Shown here piece after piece: positions 1 to 10,877 of a DNA stretch of 64,000 bases. Each line of letters begins with the position of its first letter. The first letter of the stretch is position 1. Below the pieces are notes generated by a model. It did no database searches. It saw only the letters and a list, made by a program, of their open reading frames with translations, and was not told where the DNA came from. The position numbers and the translations under genes are program-made. The DNA comes from Phycisphaerales bacterium (GTDB lineage Bacteria; Planctomycetota; Phycisphaerae; Phycisphaerales; UBA5793). The stretch covers positions 1 to 64,000 of the forward strand of contig JADZAS010000023.1 of NCBI GenBank assembly GCA_020852515.1, given 5' to 3'.

Positions 1-2
1 AC

Positions 3-884
3 GGCGAAAACCTGCTCGCGGACATCCGCAGGCAGCCTGCGACCGCGGACACGCCCGTGATTGTCATGACCGCCCATGGGACTGACGGCCCCGATCTGGG
101 GGTGAAGCAGATGAAGCTCGGTGCGACCGACTTCGTCAACAAGCCCTTCGATGGCGGCAAGCTGGATACCGCTATTCGGGAAGCCGTGGCGAAACGGCAG
201 ATTCCCAATGGGCGCTCGATACCGTCGCTCGTCGAGCCGAAGCCGGCAGGACCGCCGCGCCCGTTCTCGGGCGGACTGCTTATCCTGCACGAGCAGCGCG
301 CGGAATTATGTGGAATCCCAATTGTTGAGAATGGCTCGCGCGGGCATGCCTGGCGCATCCTGGAGATCCTTGCCGAGAAGAACGGGGCGGGAAAGTACCG
401 ATCCCTGAGCGGGCAGCAGCTGGCGACGAAACTCGGTCGCCGTGTCGGGCAGAATGCAGTGTCGCAGTGCATTCGAGCTCTGCGAAAGCGGATCGCGACG
501 ACGCTGATCGAGCAGTTGAACATCGAGTGCGGTGATCAGAATGTCATCCAGAGCGGCGGGCGCGGCTATCGGCTGAACGAGAGGATCGAGGTTCGATTCA
601 ATGCAGGCGATCGTCCAGCAACCGATCCTGGCGGCAGTGACGAATTCGGAGCCGCTGACGGCGCCATGGGCGGGAGTAGCCTTGAGTTCAATGAGCGTCA
701 GCAGTGGATACTCGATGAGCTTCGGGCGGGAGCGGAACTCCGCCGTCGCGACATCGAGACGCGGTTCAACTGCTCGACGAAATCGGCGAAGCGAGACCTC
801 GCCGATTTGCGGGAGCAAGGACTCATCGCGTTCGAAGCGAAACCGGTGCCGGGGTACTACCGGCTCTGCTCGGGCTCAGTTTGA
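3..884 (+). CDS. Partial response regulator: receiver, winged helix and second HTH
   Basis: The frame is already open at the window edge, so the N-terminus and the phospho-accepting Asp lie outside. The first ~50 codons are the second half of a CheY-like receiver: the VIVMTA strand with its conserved Thr, then the conserved Lys in VNKPFD. The middle (about 85-185 residues after the GTG at 57) resembles an OmpR-type winged helix, with the recognition segment around VSQCIRALRKR and a terminal hairpin GGRGYRL. The last ~60 residues form a separate DeoR-like helix-turn-helix (NERQQWILDEL to GYYRL). Two DNA-binding domains behind one receiver is unusual. The stop is 32 bases before the nuclease gene at 917, so the two are probably co-transcribed. 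The second HTH is repeated almost exactly in the gene at 3571. The GTG at 57 is only an internal codon. No kinase partner is visible. Confidence 0.8.
   Translation, partial: GENLLADIRRQPATADTPVIVMTAHGTDGPDLGVKQMKLGATDFVNKPFDGGKLDTAIREAVAKRQIPNGRSIPSLVEPKPAGPPRPFSGGLLILHEQRAELCGIPIVENGSRGHAWRILEILAEKNGAGKYRSLSGQQLATKLGRRVGQNAVSQCIRALRKRIATTLIEQLNIECGDQNVIQSGGRGYRLNERIEVRFNAGDRPATDPGGSDEFGAADGAMGGSSLEFNERQQWILDELRAGAELRRRDIETRFNCSTKSAKRDLADLREQGLIAFEAKPVPGYYRLCSGSV
690..866 (+). repeat. HTH-coding direct repeat, copy 1
   Basis: A 177-base segment coding for the C-terminal helix-turn-helix of the partial response regulator. It aligns without gaps to 3679-3855, at roughly three quarters base identity by eye; the stretch around CAGTGGATACTCGATGAGCT is identical in both. 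The two copies bracket the OLD nuclease and membrane protein genes. Confidence 0.8.
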
Positions 885-916
885 CCACGAACCACCGATG
901 GAGGAGAATTAGTCGC

Positions 917-2833
917 ATGAAACTGAGATCAGTTCGGGTACGGATGTTCCGGAACATCCTCGACTCCACTGAAGTGAAGATCGAGGATAGGGTCACATGT
1001 CTCGTCGGAAAGAACGAATCCGGCAAGAGTGCCTTTCTCCATGCCTTGTGGCGATTGAGGCCCGCTCGGTCGACGCCAAGGTTTTCCATCCCACAGCAGT
1101 ACCCGGCGTGGCTTGAAAAACGTCATCGCAATGAGGGAATTGACCAAGACGATGTGTGCCCCATCGAGGTGACCCTCGAATGGCAGCCGGCGGATGTGAA
1201 ACGGGTGGAGGACAAGTTCGGCGCTGGAGTCGTAGCGGTTGGTGCGATCCTGCGACTGTGGAAGACGTATGACAACAGGTACCGCTGGCAGAGCGGATGC
1301 AACGAACTCCAGGCGATTCGCAACTTCGTCGGAAGGCAGCAGATTCCAGACGGCGCTGTGGCCGCCTATGCCGAGCTGCAGACGTTCGAGGAATTGATGC
1401 GGGGACTCTCTGAGGACGTCGAGAGCCATGCGGAGGACGAGGAAGATCTGAAGTTGTTTACTAATGCACAGTCGGCTGTGAAGACGTTGCTTGGTGAAGA
1501 CAAGAGCTTCGACGACGCAGTCTGGTCTATCGCTCAAGCGCGATTTCCGGAGTTCTTCTACTTTGCCGACTACAGCAAGCTGCCCTACACGGTAAAGATC
1601 CGGCACGTTCTTGAGTCACAGGATCTCAATGACGCCGAAACGACCGCGCGGGCCCTGCTTAGGCTCGGTGGGACGGAGAACGACTACATGCTCAATCCGG
1701 ACTACGAGCATCGGAAGCGCGAGCTTGAGAATGTCGCCAATGTTCTCACGGATGACGTGAACAAGTACTGGTCGCAGAACCCAGAGCTCCGCGTTCAGCC
1801 GGACATCACGCAGATTACCGAGCATCGTAAGGATGGCCAGCATGCTGTGCTGGATGAGTTGAAACTCCGCATCTGGGACAACCGTCACTCGCTGTCGCTG
1901 CCGTTCGATGAGCACTCGGCGGGATTTCAGTGGTTTTTCTCGTTCCTCGCGGCGTTTTCCGAATACGAACACCGCGACCCGCCGGTGGTCATTCTGCTCG
2001 ACGAGCCAGCGGTGGGGCTTCACGCCAAGGCCCAGGCTGACTTTCTGCGGTTCATCGAGGAGCGATTGACGAAGCGGTGCCAAGTCATCTACACCACGCA
2101 TTCGCCGTTCATGGTGCAGCCGGGTAACTTGGAGCGGGTCAGGCTCGTAGAGGACGGCGGTAAGGAAATCGGTGCCGTCGTATCCAGCGAAGTGTTGACG
2201 CGCGATCGAGACACGCTTTTCCCTCTGCAAGGCGCACTTGGCTACGACCTCGTGCAACACTTGTTCGTCGCCGAGAACAACATCGTCGTGGAGGGCACGT
2301 CAGATTATGCCTATCTCAAGCTGATGTCGGACTATCTTGGCGGAAAGGGCCGGTCCAGTCTAGATCCGAAGTGGAGCATCGTGCCAGTGGGTGGAGCTGA
2401 CCTGATCCCGACGTTCGTCGCGCTGCTGGGCAATCATCTCAAAGTGACGGTCTTAGTGGATTCGCGCAAGGAGGGCCATCAGAAACTTGAGCGCATGGCG
2501 AGGGACGGCTACTTGGAGAAGCAGCGCATCATCTTTATCGGCGACGTCCTCAGCCGAAAGACCGGTGACATTGAAGACCTTTTCGAAGAGGAAGAATACC
2601 TCGCGCTTTACAACAAGGCGTACGGAAAGTCGCTCAGGACGAAGGACCTGACCGGGGTTGACCCCATTGTCGGGCGCATCGCTCGGCTCGAAGGCAAAGA
2701 GCGGTTCGACCACGGGCGACCTGCGGACGTCCTGCTACGCGAGCGCGAGGCCATCCTGTCCACGCTGAGCGAGGACACGCTGAAGCGATTTGAACACCTG
2801 TTTGAGCGGATCAACGAGACACTTGGTAAGTGA
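917..2833 (+). CDS. OLD-family ATPase/TOPRIM endonuclease, candidate defence protein
   Basis: 638 residues. An SMC/ABC-type ATPase is split around a long helical insert: Walker A GKNESGKS at residues 31-38, and Walker B VVILLDEPAVGLH with Asp362-Glu363, followed by a YTTHSPF His switch. The C-terminal third is a TOPRIM nuclease domain with the acidic residue in VVEGTSD (Glu459) and the following Asp in VLVDSR (Asp515). This order is that of OLD (overcoming lysogenisation defect) nucleases, which cut or nick DNA and often act against phage. The frame extends up to a TTG at 881, but ATG 917 has a GGAGGAG Shine-Dalgarno about 11 bases upstream and starts with the usual MKL-x-S-x-RxFRNI entry strand. 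No UvrD-like helicase (Gabija partner) follows; a small membrane protein does. Codon use looks less GC-rich than in neighbouring housekeeping genes, consistent with transfer. The defence role is inferred. Confidence 0.88.
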   Translation: MKLRSVRVRMFRNILDSTEVKIEDRVTCLVGKNESGKSAFLHALWRLRPARSTPRFSIPQQYPAWLEKRHRNEGIDQDDVCPIEVTLEWQPADVKRVEDKFGAGVVAVGAILRLWKTYDNRYRWQSGCNELQAIRNFVGRQQIPDGAVAAYAELQTFEELMRGLSEDVESHAEDEEDLKLFTNAQSAVKTLLGEDKSFDDAVWSIAQARFPEFFYFADYSKLPYTVKIRHVLESQDLNDAETTARALLRLGGTENDYMLNPDYEHRKRELENVANVLTDDVNKYWSQNPELRVQPDITQITEHRKDGQHAVLDELKLRIWDNRHSLSLPFDEHSAGFQWFFSFLAAFSEYEHRDPPVVILLDEPAVGLHAKAQADFLRFIEERLTKRCQVIYTTHSPFMVQPGNLERVRLVEDGGKEIGAVVSSEVLTRDRDTLFPLQGALGYDLVQHLFVAENNIVVEGTSDYAYLKLMSDYLGGKGRSSLDPKWSIVPVGGADLIPTFVALLGNHLKVTVLVDSRKEGHQKLERMARDGYLEKQRIIFIGDVLSRKTGDIEDLFEEEEYLALYNKAYGKSLRTKDLTGVDPIVGRIARLEGKERFDHGRPADVLLREREAILSTLSEDTLKRFEHLFERINETLGK

Positions 2834-3016
2834 CGTCATGTCGAATGACAACCGGCTGCAGCGGACGTTCCGCCACGTGGCTCGCTGCTGAACGAGAGAG
2901 CGTCGAGAGCCGTGGCCTCGGCGCAGGCTCTCGGCGGACGACACCCGTACGAATCGCTGCTATGCTGCCCGATGGTGGCTCGTTAGGCCGCATACTGAGT
3001 CGAGGAGGATCAGCAA

Positions 3017-3511
3017 ATGGACGAAACGCCGCCAGCCTCGCATGAGGCGGGAGCAGGGAGTCCTTCCTCGCACCGGGACATCCTCATGACGCTCGATCAG
3101 CTTGAATCGTCGGGGAAGCTGGATGTCTTGGCATTTCTCGGAGACCAACTGCACGCGGAACAGTCTCACTACTGGAATCGATGGGCCGCTCTCGCGGCCC
3201 TTCACGCTGCACTCTTGGTCGTAGCCGTCGAGACGTCGGGCTGGGCTCGGACCCTGACGGCGGTTTTCGGTATCGGCCTCGCCGTTGTCTGGATCGCGAT
3301 CCAAGCGAGAAGCCGCGAGTACGTCAACCGTTGGAAGCCGTTCTTTCACTCTTATCGAAGGGCGCAGGGGCTTGCCTGGATCGGAGAACAAGCATCGGCG
3401 GCTGATAGTTCGAAGTGGGCCTCCACAGAGTGGGCGGGACTTGTTCCGTGGGGACTGCTTCTCCCATGGGTAATCCTCGCAGTTCTTGGCATCATCAGTA
3501 TTGCGGCCTAA
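3017..3511 (+). CDS. Small three-helix membrane protein next to OLD nuclease
   Basis: 164 residues starting at an ATG with GAGGAGG about nine bases upstream. An N-terminal cytoplasmic helix region (residues 1-55, including DQLESSGKLDVLAFLGDQL) is followed by two close membrane helices (about 57-75 and 78-97), a basic amphipathic segment (QARSREYVNRWKPFF), and a third hydrophobic helix at the end (about 142-162). I do not recognise the family with certainty. The layout resembles small oligomeric membrane proteins found beside defence ATPases (RipA-like or SLATT-like), and a membrane effector or anchor for the upstream nuclease is one possibility. It lies 183 bases after that gene. The gap holds an 8-bp inverted repeat (2904-2911/2926-2933) without a T run. 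Confidence 0.75.
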   Translation: MDETPPASHEAGAGSPSSHRDILMTLDQLESSGKLDVLAFLGDQLHAEQSHYWNRWAALAALHAALLVVAVETSGWARTLTAVFGIGLAVVWIAIQARSREYVNRWKPFFHSYRRAQGLAWIGEQASAADSSKWASTEWAGLVPWGLLLPWVILAVLGIISIAA

Positions 3512-3570
3512 CAATGGCATGCTGCCGATGCTGATCCGCACCGCCTGTCTTGCTGAGCGTCGCTCCCAGA

Positions 3571-3876
3571 ATGATCTCCCGTGCGACCGGATGGGATCCT
3601 CAGCGAGCGGCGACCCTGGGGGACAGCAGCGGGGTCACTTCGGTTGTCCCCGGGGACAACGATGGTGTCCCCGGGGTCAACGAGCGACAACAGTGGATAC
3701 TCGATGAGCTTCGGGCGGGAACGGACCTTCGCCGCGGCGACATCGAAAGTCGGTACAAGTGCTCCGCGAAGACGGCGAAACGCGACCTCGCCGAACTGCG
3801 GGAGCGCGGTCTGATCGAGTTCGTGGCAAAGCCGGCGCCCGGGCACTATCGTCTCTTATGCCCGGTCTCAGGCTGA
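3571..3876 (+). CDS. Short DeoR-like HTH protein, paralogue of regulator C-terminus
   Basis: 101 residues from ATG 3571 (a TTG at 3550 would add seven). The C-terminal ~60 residues are a helix-turn-helix nearly identical in pattern to the end of the regulator at 3-884 (NERQQWILDELRAG, then DIESRYKCSAKTAKRDLAEL, then GHYRL). The N-terminal ~35 residues are low complexity and coincide with an array of palindromes at 3619-3681, so this stretch may be selected as DNA rather than as protein. It could be an autoregulator of the upstream genes, or a fragment left by duplication of the regulator. No convincing Shine-Dalgarno sequence is visible. Confidence 0.6.
   Translation: MISRATGWDPQRAATLGDSSGVTSVVPGDNDGVPGVNERQQWILDELRAGTDLRRGDIESRYKCSAKTAKRDLAELRERGLIEFVAKPAPGHYRLLCPVSG
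3619..3681 (+). promoter_or_regulatory. Array of GGGGACA-type half-sites with perfect palindrome
   Basis: The 18-base perfect palindrome GTTGTCCCCGGGGACAAC lies at 3643-3660. A second, imperfect palindrome TGTCCCCGGGGTCA is centred exactly 21 bases downstream (3666-3679). Further direct half-sites GGGGACAG (3619-3626) and GGGGTCAC (3631-3638) precede them. Palindromes two helical turns apart are typical of co-operative repressor operators. The array is inside the reading frame of the HTH gene. Confidence 0.5.
3679..3855 (+). repeat. HTH-coding direct repeat, copy 2
   Basis: Gap-free partner of 690-866, coding for the HTH of the 101-residue protein. Similarity starts abruptly at the NERQQW codons and ends near the stop codon, so the duplicated unit corresponds closely to one domain. 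Confidence 0.8.
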
Positions 3877-4145
3877 TTTGCGGGCGATGTCGGCCAGTTG
3901 GAGCAGATGCGGCGGCATTGACGATCCGAATGCGTCCACATACCGTTCGACCATCGAGGCGACCGGTTCAAACGAGTGCCAGTCGCCCCGATGAACCCAG
4001 AACAACGCCCGCCTCGGTCGACGAATCGATGGCGTAGACGATCCCCCCAACTCACCGCGATGATGTCGTTGACGGCCAGGGCCGCGCTCCTCCCCCCTCC
4101 GAGAAGCGCTCCCACGGACGCGATCAATGCGAGTCTGCTGCCCAT
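3868..4145 (-). pseudogene. Frameshifted remnant of a secreted-protein gene
   Basis: From ATG 4145 the minus strand reads MGSRLALIASVGALLGG, a signal-peptide-like start, then AVNDIIAVSWG. At a run of six G (about 4044-4049) removing one base continues sensibly in another frame as IVYAIDSSTEAGVVLGSSG, a pattern seen at the start of planctomycete secreted repeat proteins. A further shift leads to DWHSFEPVASMVERYVDAF, ending at 3868. No single frame gives a sensible protein. It is either a decayed gene or homopolymer sequence errors. The 3' end touches the convergent HTH gene. Confidence 0.4.
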
Positions 4146-4434
4146 TTCGTTTCTCAGGACGCCTGCCCCGACAGTCGCACTCCCTCGGGCTCGGCGCGGT
4201 TCCACTCGTGGCCGCATCTCGGGGGCGTTAGAGTACCCGATTCTTGCCTCGGCTGCCATCCGGCGGATGCGGGCCCTTGTTGAAGTTCAGCGGTGAACGC
4301 TGTCCGGTCCGGCGGGGCGGAAGCGGCGGGCGATTTCTGGATCGCCGCGCCGCGGCCGGTCGATGAAGGCCGCAGGCTGGAGGCCGACCCTTCCGAAGCG
4401 CGAACGCCCGGGACCGGCCGGCAAAGCCCGTTGG
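4146..4434. other. Non-coding stretch before murJ
   Basis: GC-rich sequence with no frame that looks coding, and no clear hairpin or repeat. The murJ -10 box lies just beyond its right end. Confidence 0.4.
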
Positions 4435-4440
4435 TACACT
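4435..4440 (+). promoter_or_regulatory. -10 box of murJ, leaderless arrangement
   Basis: TACACT ends seven bases before the GTG start at 4448, so transcription would begin at or next to the start codon. No Shine-Dalgarno is visible and no clear -35 element stands at the expected distance. Confidence 0.45.
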
Positions 4441-4447
4441 CCGCGCG

Positions 4448-6109
4448 GTGGCGACCCAAGATCAAGACAACGCGACCGCCCCGGCCCCTGTCCCCAAGTC
4501 CGGGGCGGCGCGGGGGCTCGTCGCGGCCACCTGGGTCGTTTCCGGCCTCACATTCCTGTCCCGCATCGCCGGGCTGGTTCGCGACGCGGCAAACTCGCGG
4601 ACGTTCGGCTCCGGGCCGGACTTCGGTGCCTTCACCTTCGCGTTCCTCATTCCCAATCTGTTCCGGCGGCTGTTCGGCGAGGGCGCGCTGAGCGCTTCAT
4701 TCCTGCCGCGCTACACGAACCTGCTCGATGAAGATCCCGGCAAGGCGCGGGCGTACGCCCGGCTCGTGATCGGATCGACGGCGCTGGCGCTGACGGCGAT
4801 CACGGTGATCGTCGAGGTTGGTCTTGCGCTGCTCTGGCTGCAATGGCGCGATCAGCCGGACCTCTCGACGCGCGTGCTCGCGGTCGAACTGACGATGCTC
4901 ACGTTCCCGTACATGCCCATGGTGTGCGTCACGGCGCTGCTGGGCGCCGTGCTGCAGGTGCACCACCGCTTCGGTCCGACCGCGGCGTCGCCGATCCTGC
5001 TCAACCTGGGCATCATCATTCCGACGATCGGCACGTGGTGGTACTCGACCACGCATCCGGAGTTCGACCGCACGCGCGGGCTCTACTTCGTCTGCGTGGC
5101 CATTCTGATCTCGGGCGTCGTGCAGATCATCTGGTCGCTGTGGGCCCTGCGCGATGCGCGGACCCAGGCGCCCCGCCCCAGCCGCGCTCAGATGGACGAG
5201 AGGCGAGCCGATCTTCGGGATACCTGGCGCTTCGCGCTGCCGATGATCCTGGGCCTGGGCGTGCTGCAGCTGAACACCTTCTTCGACGGGCTCATTGCCT
5301 CGTACCCGTTCCTCGTCGGACCGACGCTGCTCGGCTTGGATTACCCGCTCGACGGCCATTCCGCAGCCATTGTCGGGTACGCGCAGCGTCTCTACCAGTT
5401 CCCGCTGGGCGTGTTCGGCATCGCCGTCGCGACCGCGATCTATCCGGCGCTGGCGCGCACCGCACGAGCGGATGGCGAATTCGCCGAGGTCGTGCGACAC
5501 GGGTTGCGGCTGACGATCTTCATCGGCCTGCCGGCCACGATCGGGTTGATGTTCGTCGCCACGCCGATGACGGCGGTCATCTATCACGGCGGGCAGTTTC
5601 CGGCGCAGGACGTGTTGCGCGTGGCGCGCGTCCTGCTGGCCTACAGCCCGGCGGTGTGCGCCTACTCGATCATTCACGTGCTGACGCGAGCGTACTTTGC
5701 CCGCGGCGATTCGATGACGCCCGTGCGCATCTCGCTGTGCATGGTCGGCTGCAATCTCACGCTCAACCTGCTGCTTATCTGGTGGCTCGGCGAGGCCGGG
5801 CTCGCCGCCTCTACCTCGATCTGCGCAATCATGCAGGTGCTGCTGCTGGTGCGCGGTGCGCGGCCGGTCGCCGATGACGCACTCATGGGCCATCTGGCTC
5901 GCATTGCGTCGGCGACGCTGGTGATGACCGTAGTGCTTGCCGCGTTGCGCACCGTCTGGCCCAGCGACTCGGGGGATTGGTGGGCGTCGCTGCGCGAACT
6001 CGCTGCGTTCACGACTGCGGGCGTTGCGGCGTATCTGCTTGCGGCCCGGCTGCTGAAGCTCGAAGAGTGGCGCTGGCTCGTGCAACGGGAGAGCGGCGTT
6101 GAGGGTTGA
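4448..6109 (+). CDS. murJ: Lipid II flippase MurJ (MviN)
   Basis: 553 residues, a normal length for this MOP-superfamily protein with about 14 membrane helices. It begins with the diagnostic pattern WVVSGLTFLSRIAGLVRD and has the conserved segments DFGAFTFAFLIPNLFRRLFGEGALSASF (in part) and LTRAYFARGDSMTPV. It moves lipid II across the cytoplasmic membrane for peptidoglycan synthesis. The start is GTG with no ribosome site and a -10 box seven bases upstream. A long antisense frame on the other strand is a GC-rich shadow. The gene stands alone; the SDR gene 33 bases downstream has its own -10 box. Confidence 0.95.
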   Translation: MATQDQDNATAPAPVPKSGAARGLVAATWVVSGLTFLSRIAGLVRDAANSRTFGSGPDFGAFTFAFLIPNLFRRLFGEGALSASFLPRYTNLLDEDPGKARAYARLVIGSTALALTAITVIVEVGLALLWLQWRDQPDLSTRVLAVELTMLTFPYMPMVCVTALLGAVLQVHHRFGPTAASPILLNLGIIIPTIGTWWYSTTHPEFDRTRGLYFVCVAILISGVVQIIWSLWALRDARTQAPRPSRAQMDERRADLRDTWRFALPMILGLGVLQLNTFFDGLIASYPFLVGPTLLGLDYPLDGHSAAIVGYAQRLYQFPLGVFGIAVATAIYPALARTARADGEFAEVVRHGLRLTIFIGLPATIGLMFVATPMTAVIYHGGQFPAQDVLRVARVLLAYSPAVCAYSIIHVLTRAYFARGDSMTPVRISLCMVGCNLTLNLLLIWWLGEAGLAASTSICAIMQVLLLVRGARPVADDALMGHLARIASATLVMTVVLAALRTVWPSDSGDWWASLRELAAFTTAGVAAYLLAARLLKLEEWRWLVQRESGVEG

Positions 6110-6131
6110 TCCCCGCTGACGAGACTACCGT

Positions 6132-6137
6132 TACAAT
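6132..6137 (+). promoter_or_regulatory. -10 box of SDR gene, leaderless arrangement
   Basis: TACAAT ends five bases before ATG 6143. A TTGATC element at 6106-6111 is slightly too far (20-base spacer) for a good -35. Confidence 0.5.
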
Positions 6138-6142
6138 CCCCC

Positions 6143-7015
6143 ATGAAATCGCTCAAGGATCGGGTCATCTGCATCGTCGGCGCCAGCAGCGGCATCGGCC
6201 GCGCCACCGCCGTCGAGTGCGCCCGCGCCGGCATGCAGGTGGCGGTCGCGGCCAGACGGATGGATCGCCTTGAGCAACTCAAGGACGAACTGGCTGAGCA
6301 TCGCTGCGAAGCCCTGGCGCTGCGCTGTGACATCTCGTGCGAGACGGAATCAGCCGAATTGATCGATCGATGCCGTGAGCGGTTCGGACGGGTGGACGCG
6401 GTTCTGGCCAACGCGGGTTACGGCCACGAAGGCTCCATCGTGGACCTCTCGGATGAGGCGCTGCGACAGATCTTCGAAGTGAACTTCTTCGGTACGGTGC
6501 GGATCGCCCGAGCCGCCGTCGAGGCGTTCCGCCGGCAAGGCAACGGCCATCTGCTGATTACGAGCAGTTGCCTGTCGCGCTTTACGCTGCCTTATTCGGC
6601 GGCATACAGCGCGACCAAGGCCGCCCAGACGCATATGGCGCGAGCGCTTCGCCTGGAACTTGAGCACGAGGGGATCGACGTTTCGGTGATTCACCCGATC
6701 ACGACACGAACAGAGTTCTTCGACACCGCCTGCGACGTCGCCGGAGTGGAGCGGCGCGGCCTTCCCAAGCACTCGCCCAGGCTGTTCATCCAGCCGCCTG
6801 AGCGCGTTGCACGGGCGATTGTCAAGTGCCTGCGCCGGCCGACGCCCGAGGTGTGGACGAGCCACATCACCCGTCTTGCAGCGGGGGTGATGGTTGCGTT
6901 TCCGTCGTTCCATGACTTTTGCGTTCGTCGCGAACTGGCGCATCGCCGCTCGTTCACGACCAGCGAGGCTGTGACCCCGCCGCCGGCCAAATCAGGGCCA
7001 AATCCCGCCTCCTGA
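6143..7015 (+). CDS. Short-chain dehydrogenase/reductase
   Basis: 290 residues. The NAD(P)-binding Rossmann fold starts with VGASSGIGRATAVECA, carries ARRMDRL at the second strand (basic residues favour NADP), the NAG motif in LANAGYGHEG, the catalytic Ser in LLITSSCLSRF, and the YxxxK pair in YSAAYSATKAA. The C-terminus (residues ~225-290) resembles the classical DltE/short-chain family with a membrane-associated tail. The substrate cannot be told. The transcript appears leaderless. Confidence 0.9.
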   Translation: MKSLKDRVICIVGASSGIGRATAVECARAGMQVAVAARRMDRLEQLKDELAEHRCEALALRCDISCETESAELIDRCRERFGRVDAVLANAGYGHEGSIVDLSDEALRQIFEVNFFGTVRIARAAVEAFRRQGNGHLLITSSCLSRFTLPYSAAYSATKAAQTHMARALRLELEHEGIDVSVIHPITTRTEFFDTACDVAGVERRGLPKHSPRLFIQPPERVARAIVKCLRRPTPEVWTSHITRLAAGVMVAFPSFHDFCVRRELAHRRSFTTSEAVTPPPAKSGPNPAS

Positions 7016-7178
7016 AGGGCGTATCACGCCTGCTTCTGTTGATGGCGCCGGGCAGTTCGCTACGATAGCAGTTCATTCCGGCTGCACCGATCGCCAGCGC
7101 CGTTGCTGGATGAGCCGTGCCTTCTTCTCGCCCCGCAGCCGCTCACCGAGCCCCTTACCTTCAGCAGGTCCATTGCAC

Positions 7179-10019
<2,841 letters not shown>

Positions 10020-10028
10020 GCGCGCCCG

Positions 10029-10877
10029 TCAACCATCAGTATCTTCAGCCGGCTCTGCATCAGGTGCGGAGCCGGCCCGCTTTTCCCGCTGCAGTCTGGC
10101 CTCACGAGCCTTGGTCGCCTGCTCGTAGAGACCCCACTGCATGACGAGCTGCGGCCCGACGTCGAGCGCGAGTTGGGCCCAGATCTCCTCCAGCTGCCCG
10201 GCGTTTTCCTCGGCGATGCGCCGCTCCGTCCACTCCACGCCGTTGGTCACGCTCTTGAACATCGAGTTCATGATGCGCCACTCGTAGTCGGTCTGCGGCA
10301 TCTGCGAACTCAACCCCGGAATGTACTCGGGCAGGTGAAAGTACCACTTGCCGTCTTCCGCTTGACGGATGAGAATGCCCACACCGAAGGCCGGCTGCCC
10401 GTCGATGGTGAGCGCGTACGTCTCATCATCGACGTAGATGGTGCTCACCCGCGCCATCTCCCGATCCATGGTGCCGAATGGATCGGCGATGATGAGCGTC
10501 ATTCGATCCCGCCACTGCTCGCCACTTCGGGAGGTTCGGCCGGAGGCGGCAAGCTTTTCGCTGCCCGCCTCGGCCGCCCTGGCGAGCAAGCCTTCGACTT
10601 CATTGGGGTACTTTTCCTGAAGCGTCTCGGAGAGTTTGTACAGACGATCGAAAAGCGGGCCGAGCCGATCGAGCAGTTCCTGCATCTTCGGGTCCTGCGC
10701 GCGAATGAGCGACGGGATCTGGCGCACGTTGCCGTCCTTGAGCATGTCCGCCAGCGACTGCACCGTTGCATCCGCTGAGGCCTGGCTGTAGGATCGCCTG
10801 CGGCAGCCGGGCAGTGCCAGGCACGCCAGCAGGCCGGCGACGACTACCAGGTAGACCAAGCTGCTTCGGGTGCGCAT
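10029..10877 (-). CDS. Lipoprotein of unknown function
   Basis: 282 residues from ATG 10877, which has GGGAAG about 11 bases upstream; a GTG at 10889 is four codons longer. The N-terminus is a lipoprotein signal with lipobox ALPGC. The mature part is mostly helical (DMLKDGNVRQIPSLIRAQDPK region), then a small beta region (TIYVDDETYALTIDGQPAFGVG) and an acidic, disordered tail. It is probably anchored in an envelope membrane. Family not recognised. Its 3' end overlaps the terminator of the convergent ppdK. Confidence 0.75.
   Translation of the reverse strand: MRTRSSLVYLVVVAGLLACLALPGCRRRSYSQASADATVQSLADMLKDGNVRQIPSLIRAQDPKMQELLDRLGPLFDRLYKLSETLQEKYPNEVEGLLARAAEAGSEKLAASGRTSRSGEQWRDRMTLIIADPFGTMDREMARVSTIYVDDETYALTIDGQPAFGVGILIRQAEDGKWYFHLPEYIPGLSSQMPQTDYEWRIMNSMFKSVTNGVEWTERRIAEENAGQLEEIWAQLALDVGPQLVMQWGLYEQATKAREARLQREKRAGSAPDAEPAEDTDG
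10048..10084 (+). terminator. Rho-independent terminator of ppdK
   Basis: GCCGGCTC (10048-10055) pairs with GAGCCGGC (10069-10076) around a 13-base loop, followed by CCGCTTTT. It is embedded in the last codons of the convergent lipoprotein gene. Confidence 0.6.

Noticed and set aside
2904-2933. Terminator after the OLD nuclease gene
   Set aside because: An 8-bp inverted repeat is present, but its loop is 14 bases and no T run follows.
917-3511. Gabija system
   Set aside because: The nuclease resembles GajA in domain order, but no UvrD-like GajB follows; a small membrane protein does.
4697-6085. Long minus-strand frame opposite murJ (462 codons)
   Set aside because: Arg/His/Gln-rich translation with no family pattern, fully antisense to a clear MurJ.
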